Shown here: piece after piece, positions 61,779 to 64,000 of the stretch
Layout: every line of letters begins with the position of its first letter
How positions within the stretch are numbered: the stretch's first letter is position 1
DNA from: [Pseudopropionibacterium] massiliense
Lineage (GTDB): Bacteria > Actinomycetota > Actinomycetes > Propionibacteriales > Propionibacteriaceae
NCBI RefSeq assembly: GCF_900607225.1
Contig: NZ_LR027842.1
Span: forward strand, 284,812 to 348,811
Direction: 5' to 3'
Length of the DNA stretch: 64,000 nucleotides
Notes under the pieces: generated by a model
Told to the model about the DNA's origin: nothing
The model's input: only the letters and a program-made list of their open reading frames with translations
The model's database searches: none
Position numbers and translations under genes: made by a program

Positions 61779-62123
61779 CTACTGCGGACCGATGCGCGAC
61801 AAAAACCCCGCAGAACTGAAATCGGCTGCCCCCTCCGCCGACTCATGCACCGACGCACCATCCTCGGCCGCCGTCACGAACGCCCTGTTCTGCCCTAAAA
61901 TCGACCCCACAATCCCGGCCAATGCAGAATTCAACGACGCAGAAATCTCGTCCACACTCACCTTGAACTTGTTAAACGCAGCCCTCGCCGGACCGTTCAC
62001 CTGACCCGACAACGGCTCAGCGGCCTCATACAACCGCCTCACCAACACCCCCAAATCCTCCGACTCCGTCTGCGACCGCTGCCCCAGCACCACCAACGTG
62101 TCACTCTCCATCGCGAATTTCAC
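61779..62123 (-). CDS. WXG100-like ESX protein
   Basis: A 114-residue helical protein: 'FAMESDTLVVLGQRSQTESEDLGVLVRRLYEAAEPLSGQVNGPARAAFNKFKVSVDEISASLNSALAGIVGSILGQNRAF'. It has the WXG100 length and turn, though the central motif reads N-G rather than W-x-G. The C-terminal tail 'SSAGFLSRIGPQ' may carry an export signal. GTG 62123 with AAAGGGG upstream. First gene of the leftward type VII operon. Confidence 0.75.
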   Translation of the reverse strand: MKFAMESDTLVVLGQRSQTESEDLGVLVRRLYEAAEPLSGQVNGPARAAFNKFKVSVDEISASLNSALAGIVGSILGQNRAFVTAAEDGASVHESAEGAADFSSAGFLSRIGPQ

Positions 62124-62503
62124 CGCACAACACCCCTTTCCTTACACACAAAACAAACAAGGTCCCCATACCCTCACCCACCACACCTCCACCCCACAGC
62201 CACCCTTGAAACGTCAAGCACAAACCACATTCCACCAATCCACCCCAAAAGCCCCTGACAAGCAATAACACCCCATTCCGAGCCGCGACGTCAGCCAAAA
62301 GGACGACAGGTGTCAACCTCGTTCGGCATAACACGCGGTTAACGCCGAACGACCCGTCATGGAGCCGCCGGACGCTCGGGGGCGCTGCTGTCGCGCCAAG
62401 GGCCGGACTGCCTCCTTCTCGTGATGTTGGCGCCGTTCCTGCCCGGTCATCCCGGGTGATACCCTCGGCCCTGCCGCTGTTCGCTAGAACCATCAGGAGA
62501 CCC
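62124..62503. promoter_or_regulatory. Divergent intergenic region, type VII operon / uppP
   Basis: 380 bases without a credible gene. The left half is C/A-rich on the plus strand, unlike the surrounding genes. It must contain promoters for the leftward type VII operon and the rightward uppP; no convincing -35/-10 pair stands out by eye. Confidence 0.4.
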
Positions 62504-63343
62504 ATGAACTGGCTGCACGCCGTCATCCTCGGCATCGTCGAAGGGATCACGGAGTTCCTTCCCATCTCCTCCACGGGGCACCTCAACATCGTCGAGAAGC
62601 TGCTCGGCTACGAGATCAGCTCGGAAGGCATGACGGCCTTCACCGCGGTGATCCAGGTGGGTGCCATCCTCGCCGCGATCATCTACTTCTGGAAGGACAT
62701 CGTCCGGATCGTGGTGGCGTGGTTCAAGGGTCTGGCCAGCAAGGAGGCCAGGCAGGACCCCGACTACACACTGGGCTGGGGCGTGATCCTCGGTTCGATC
62801 CCGGTGGCCGTGGTCGGCCTGTTGCTCAAGGACTTCATCGAGGGCCCGGTTCGTTCCATGTGGGTCATCGCCGGGGCGCTCATCATCTGGAGCGTGGCCA
62901 TGTGGCTGGCCGACCGTCAGCAGAACCTCACCAAGGGCATGCAGGACGTCAGCATCAAGGACGCCCTGATCATCGGCTGCTTCCAGGCCCTTGCCCCGGT
63001 CTTCCCGGGCATCTCCCGCTCGGGTGCCACCATCTCCGCGGGCCTGTTCCTGCGTTTCGACCGGGTGACGGCCACCCGGTTGTCCTTCTTCCTGGGCATC
63101 CCCGCTCTCGTGGCCGCCGGCGGCCTGGAGGCCGTCACCGCAGGGAAACACATCGCCGACGCCTCGATCGGCTGGGGGCCGACGATCGTCGCCACCGTGG
63201 TCTCCGGAGTCGTCGCCTACGCGACCATCGCCTGGCTGCTGAAGTTCGTCTCCTCCAACAAGTTCACGAGCTTCCTCGTCTACCGCGTGATCCTGGGAGC
63301 GGTCATCATCGCCCTCATCCTCGCCGGTCTCGTCGCCGCCTGA
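62504..63343 (+). CDS. uppP: Undecaprenyl-diphosphatase UppP (BacA)
   Basis: A 279-residue polytopic phosphatase that recycles undecaprenyl pyrophosphate for wall and glycan synthesis and gives bacitracin tolerance. 'GIVEGITEFLPISSTGHL' with the catalytic Glu pair, 'PVFPGISRSGATI' with the Arg/Ser site, and seven to eight spans. AGGAGA precedes ATG 62504. Complete. Terminated before a REP cluster. Confidence 0.95.
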   Translation: MNWLHAVILGIVEGITEFLPISSTGHLNIVEKLLGYEISSEGMTAFTAVIQVGAILAAIIYFWKDIVRIVVAWFKGLASKEARQDPDYTLGWGVILGSIPVAVVGLLLKDFIEGPVRSMWVIAGALIIWSVAMWLADRQQNLTKGMQDVSIKDALIIGCFQALAPVFPGISRSGATISAGLFLRFDRVTATRLSFFLGIPALVAAGGLEAVTAGKHIADASIGWGPTIVATVVSGVVAYATIAWLLKFVSSNKFTSFLVYRVILGAVIIALILAGLVAA

Positions 63344-63368
63344 GTAATCCCAGAACGATGTAAATAGT

Positions 63369-63565
63369 GAAGCTGGTTGAGCCGGCCTGCGAGCGTCAGC
63401 GAGCCGGTCGTGTCGAAACCCGCGGTGGGGGTGTCCGGGGAGTTGTGGACGGGTCTGTCCGCCGGGTTTGGGGTGGTTTCGACTCGGGCCGCTCCTTCGT
63501 CGCGGCCCGGCTCAACCGGCTTCGGAGGAGGGACGCTCACGTGTTGGCTCAACCGGCCTGGGAGG
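63369..63565. repeat. REP-like repeat cluster, facing units
   Basis: A direct unit GAAGCTGGTTGAGCC...GTGTCGAAACC at 63369-63420 faces an inverted unit GGTTTCGACTCGGGCC...CAACCGGCTTC at 63475-63523, with a further partial copy to about 63560 that touches the end of ppgK. Confidence 0.82.
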
Positions 63566-64000
63566 GGTCCGGGTGCAGGTCGGCGTCCTGGGCCGCGAGC
63601 GCGGCACCGATGATTCCCGCCCGGTTGCGCATCTTCGCCGGGACGATGGGGGTGTGCAGCTGCAGCAGGGGCAGGAACTTCTCCGAGTCCTTCGACACCC
63701 CACCGCCGACGACGAACAGGTCGGGGGAGAACAGCATCTCGATGTGGCTGTAGTAGCGCTGCAGGCGAACGGCCCACGCCTTGTAGCTGAGCTTCTCCTT
63801 CTCCTTGATGGACGAGGCGGCGCGGGTCTCCGCGTCGAAACCGTCGAGCTCCACGTGTCCCAGCTCGGCGTTCGGTATCAGCACCCCTCGATGGATGATG
63901 GCGCTGCCGATTCCGGTGCCCAGGGTGGTCATGATCACCAGGCCGTCGTTGCCCCTCGCCGCACCATAGTGGACCTCCGCCAGCCCGGCGGCGTCGGCGT
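63549..64000 (-). CDS. ppgK: Polyphosphate glucokinase (5' end off the window)
   Basis: The C-terminal 150 residues of a ROK-family kinase: 'MTTLGTGIGSAIIHRGVLIPNAELGHVELDGFDAE' (the GTGIG and ELGH motifs), 'YKAWAVRLQRYYSHIEMLFSPDLFVVGGGVSK', 'NRAGIIGAALAAQ'. The insert 'SIKEKEKLSYKAWA' and the layout match PpgK, which phosphorylates glucose using polyphosphate or ATP, a trait of actinobacteria and especially propionibacteria. The gene runs off the right edge, so the N-terminal domain cannot be seen. The stop at 63549 lies in REP sequence. Confidence 0.9.
   Translation of the reverse strand, partial: ADAAGLAEVHYGAARGNDGLVIMTTLGTGIGSAIIHRGVLIPNAELGHVELDGFDAETRAASSIKEKEKLSYKAWAVRLQRYYSHIEMLFSPDLFVVGGGVSKDSEKFLPLLQLHTPIVPAKMRNRAGIIGAALAAQDADLHPDPSQAG

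Overview
The window reads as a high-GC Gram-positive chromosome, most likely a member of the Propionibacteriaceae close to Arachnia (inference from content, not from a search). Support comes from the actinobacterial cell-envelope cluster crgA / DUF881 / pabA-trpG / pknB / pbpA / rodA / pstP / fhaB / fhaA, a MeaB GTPase typical of methylmalonyl-CoA users, a polyphosphate glucokinase at the right edge, a type VII secretion substrate cluster, and frequent GTG/TTG starts.

Layout. 1-1555: the trailer end of a type I-E CRISPR array (26 repeats, strict 61-base period); its leader and cas genes must lie to the left. 1622-4858: a type I-G remnant (Csb2 C-terminal Cas6-like half, Cas4-Cas1 fusion, Cas2) and a one-spacer array with a different 36-base repeat. 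4897-5209: mobile-element debris with a large palindrome. 5436-8092: zinc/cadmium exporter and ArsR regulator, divergent from a DUF364 protein and a cupin. 8161-9158: tandem paralogous membrane proteins. 9172-24064: lysS, a HAD phosphatase, then the crgA-to-fhaA envelope cluster, interrupted at 12.6-15.7 kb by a foreign-looking insert holding a decayed SGNH/VWA/PKD cell-wall protein. 24262-35096: meaB, an ATP-grasp / PLP-decarboxylase pair, a diacetamido-sugar operon (acetyltransferase, aminotransferase, oxidoreductase) followed by a Gtr-like three-component glycosyltransferase set, HU, and UDP-glucose dehydrogenase. 35249-45791: aldo/keto reductase, argS, an FtsX-type ABC transporter, a GH32 fructanase, a fructosamine kinase and a BASS transporter. 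45891-49721: a TetR regulator divergent from two AttH/CrtC-like paralogues that flank an unknown protein. 49806-62123: IS remnants, a GH6 glucanase, and a type VII effector cluster with repeated toxin/immunity/TY-Chap cassettes. 62504-64000: uppP and the partial ppgK.

The most unusual part is the type VII effector locus, transcribed right to left. The effector has lost its C-terminal toxin domain through an exact 20-base tandem duplication; removing one copy restores the frame. The overlapping immunity gene is out of frame at a run of eight G, and removing one G restores it. Two more toxin-immunity cassettes lie downstream. One has a MITE at the toxin/immunity junction plus a nonsense codon. 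The other has nonsense codons and is cut off by a block carrying the GH6 gene. Two dispersed repeat families run through the window: short inverted-repeat MITEs (79 and 147 bases, shared 15-base ends) and a REP-like palindromic repeat found in at least eight intergenic clusters.
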